Shown here: piece after piece, positions 61,728 to 64,000 of the stretch
How the letters are laid out: each line of letters begins with the position of its first letter
How positions within the stretch are numbered: position 1 is the first letter of the stretch
The notes under the pieces: model-generated
The model's database searches: none
What the model saw: the letters and a program-made list of their open reading frames with translations, nothing else
What the model was told of the DNA's origin: nothing
Source: Enoplosus armatus
Taxonomy: Eukaryota; Chordata; Actinopteri; Centrarchiformes; Enoplosidae
Assembly: GCF_043641665.1 (NCBI RefSeq)
Contig: NC_092194.1
Coordinates: 16,741,298 to 16,805,297, forward strand
Length of the DNA stretch: 64,000 bases
Direction of reading: 5' to 3'
Program-made: the position numbers and the translations under genes

Positions 61728-62010
61728 CTAAAGATTGTATTTGATTAATCACAATTATTTTTTTGACTCACTGTTTGGTTTTTCAAATGTCAGAAAATAG
61801 TGAAAAATGCCCTTCTGAAAGCCCAAGATGATGCCTTTCAGTGTCTTGTTTTGACAACTAACAGTTCAAAATCCAAATATATTCAATGAATTATCACATG
61901 AGGAAGCAGATTCTCACAAATAAAAAGTAGAACTAAACAGTGTTTGGCTCTTTTGCTTGAAAACGATTAGTAGTTGCTGGTTGTTGACTGACTATTAAAT
62001 AAATGGAATC
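61728..62010 (+). mobile_element. Family F (GGGCTGCAACTA) hAT-like repeat
   Basis: Starts TTAGGGCTGCAACTAAAG, then GTCAGAAAATAGTGAAAAAT, GCCCAAGATGATGCCT, TGTCTTGTTTTGACAACTAA and CTTTTGCTTGAAAACGATTA. The expected TTTCAGCTCTA end is missing, so the copy is 3'-truncated. Confidence 0.75.
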
Positions 62011-63202
62011 ATTGTTTCAAATATATATGTTTTCCATCACAGCTTATAAAAGTGAAGGGTGTAATATTTATTGCAGAGGGTTTCCTGTCCAATCATTCCA
62101 CTGACTTCAAAAGTGAAAAACACATAAGGAACAAACTCGATCTCAGCTCTTCAGACAGGATTTTCCACTCACTGTTGACAGAGTCGAGTTGATTTCTGAG
62201 GATTTGTGCTCCTCGAGGTCAAGGCTGTCCTCCTTTGGCTCGTAGGCCCTATCAGTCTCTGCTGGGGCTGCAATTAGTCACTTCTCAGCCTCTGCTGGAT
62301 GGTTTGATTTCTGCCTCCTGTGCTGTCTACTCTAATGACCCCTCCCCAGAAGGGAGGATGGGGATGAGGCTTGAGGTCACTGATAAAGTTTAAGTGGGAT
62401 GACTGGATGTTAAATTTTTATCTAAGAGAGCAGGAGATGAAAGAAGTCACAGAGAAACACAACAAATTGGGAGTTGTCTGTGGTGACTGTCTGTGACAGC
62501 AACAGTTTACTATAGTTCCTCCTCACAGCCAACAGAGGACGTAGTTCTTCCTTTACGCCGTCCTCTTGTTGTGGCATTTCCTATTTACTCCCCTCTCTTT
62601 GTGCAGTTTTTTTCTCCATGTCTCCATGTTTGCATAAAGCATAAATGTGGATTATCAGAATTGTTACACCATGAGTGAGAATTTCTAAGATTAGACAAGC
62701 AGGTCAGCACAGTCAAACACAGCTCTTTCATTGTGTGGCTTTGAGGCAAATTGGGACTCAGCACAAGCCTGTGTATTGTGTAATCAGCCTTTCCACTGAC
62801 ACACTAACTTACTAGCCTTATATGAAGCAAATAGACTTATCAGCTACAAAACACAAATGCTCACACTAGTTGTGCGGTAATGTCAAGCTGTGCTGCACCA
62901 CATCCCACTTAGGGCAGCCACAGACTCATTAAACGACGTCTTAAAGGAGAAATAAGTAGTATTTTTACTGCCTCATGGTACATCATGTATATTCTGGGAA
63001 TTGATAGAGTTGTTGATAAATGCCAGTGACTTAGCTGTTTGCCACATACTCGCATTTATGATTTCTTATAAAGTGAATTTTCCAGCTGAAGTATCTGTTT
63101 TGGAAGAAAGAGTCCCCCACACACACTTGCATTTTCAATTACGTATTATGAGCAGCTGTAAATGGAACATCTCCTCTTCATTAGAAATGTGTAAATTACA
63201 TG
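62011..63202. other. Non-coding, no supported gene
   Basis: Nothing recognisable. Confidence 0.45.
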
Positions 63203-63210
63203 AAAGCGTG

Positions 63211-63661
63211 CAGTGGCAGAAGATCAGATCCTTTACTTAAGTATGTAAAATACTTTCTTACAAGTAAAAGTCCTGAATTCTAAAATAAAAGTACATAGTT
63301 TTATCAGCAAATTGTACTTAGGATATATGAAGTAAAAATACTCGATATACAGAAAAATGTTCCTCTTGAGTGTTATATTATCACATATTATATCATTTAA
63401 TAATTATTAATGTGTAAGAAGCATTTTATTGCTGTAGTTTGTCAAGGTGGAGCTGATTTGAACTATTTTATGTACTGGTAGTTTAACCTATAACCGTGCA
63501 CCATATCTTATGTTTAAGTTGAAATTAAATGTATATTTCTATGTGAAATCTTGATATACAAAGTACGATAATCAGTACAAAATAAGTATAAAGTAGCATA
63601 AAATGGAAATACTCAAGTAAGGTCCAAGTACCTAAAAAGTACAGTTTGCATTTCACCATTG
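63211..63661 (+). mobile_element. Family A hAT-like transposon with target-site duplication
   Basis: Ends are CAGTGGCAGAAGATCAGATC and TTTCACCATTG. Flanks AAAGCGTG (63203-63210) and CAAGCATG (63662-63669) match at 6 of 8 bases. The nested core present in larger copies is absent. Confidence 0.72.
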
Positions 63662-63669
63662 CAAGCATG

Positions 63670-64000
63670 ACTCTCAGTGATGTTTCAGCTCCTATTAAAA
63701 GCCATAGATTACTTAACACTTCTATAACTTCCCATTTTTCCCGGCATGTGAGCACATCTTTCGAAACACTGGCAGGACAGCCAATCAGGTCACAGATTGT
63801 TGAGAAATCTGCGGTCAAGGGCGGCTAAGTTTGAGCTAAACAGGGTTTGATTTCTTGAATATGTTGTCATGTGTCGGCCCATGTTCGCCGTGACACTTGC
63901 GTGGGGTTAGTTTCTGTATACATTCTCTTCCCCACATCCCAATTTGTGTGATCCTGTTCTTGTCTGTATAAGCTTTGACAGCCAGGACACTATGATTGCC
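63670..64000. other. Non-coding, no supported gene
   Basis: Nothing recognisable before the window ends. Confidence 0.4.

Noticed and set aside
1..64000. CRISPR arrays, operons, prophage or defence islands
   Set aside because: Intron-split vertebrate gene, fish transposons and dense microsatellites show this is eukaryotic nuclear DNA; no such structures are present.

Overview
The window is vertebrate genomic DNA, almost certainly from a ray-finned (teleost) fish. It holds one intron-split gene with fish-like protein sequence. The rest is non-coding and AT-leaning, full of long CA/TG microsatellites and short non-autonomous DNA transposons of kinds typical of spiny-rayed fishes. I see no bacterial, phage, CRISPR or operon-like organisation. 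Species cannot be fixed from sequence alone.

The only gene I can fully support is zfp36l1 (TIS11B/BRF1), an mRNA-decay factor of the tristetraprolin family, on the minus strand. Coding exon 1 is at 58962-59012 (17 codons), a 1,156-bp intron at 57806-58961, and coding exon 2 at 56744-57805. Together they give a 370-residue protein with tandem CCCH zinc fingers. A TATA box lies at 59187-59192. A probable 3' UTR of about 2.1 kb runs down to an AATAAA near 54660. It contains a perfect UUAUUUAUU nonamer, the preferred target of this protein family, so self-regulation is plausible.

Positions 1 to about 54,600 form a gene-poor flank downstream of zfp36l1. Six interspersed repeat families recur there. 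Family A has AGTGGTGGAAG/AGTAC termini, is hAT-like, and shows target-site duplications (TSDs). Family B carries the TGGCGCTAGA motif and has ~135-bp tandem units. Family C is a foldback with GCTTAGCTTAGC arms. Family D carries AGCATTTAGCAGCTGAAGAG. Family E is a fragment inside a family C copy. Family F carries GGGCTGCAACTA. A 561-bp MITE with GGCCCGCGGGCC near one end and a clear 8-bp TSD also occurs. Several elements are nested. Two 81-bp exon-like segments (6343-6423 and 49769-49849) have strong splice signals and open frames. The first may belong to a neighbouring gene such as rad51b, which lies tail-to-tail with ZFP36L1 in human, but this is weak.

Positions 59,200 to 64,000 are the upstream flank of zfp36l1. 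It contains a consensus kappa-B site and a CRE-like site about 560-580 bp upstream of the TATA box, then two more transposon copies. I did not find an undescribed multi-gene system. The more interesting signals are the regulatory architecture of zfp36l1, the two candidate exons and the nested or tandem repeats.
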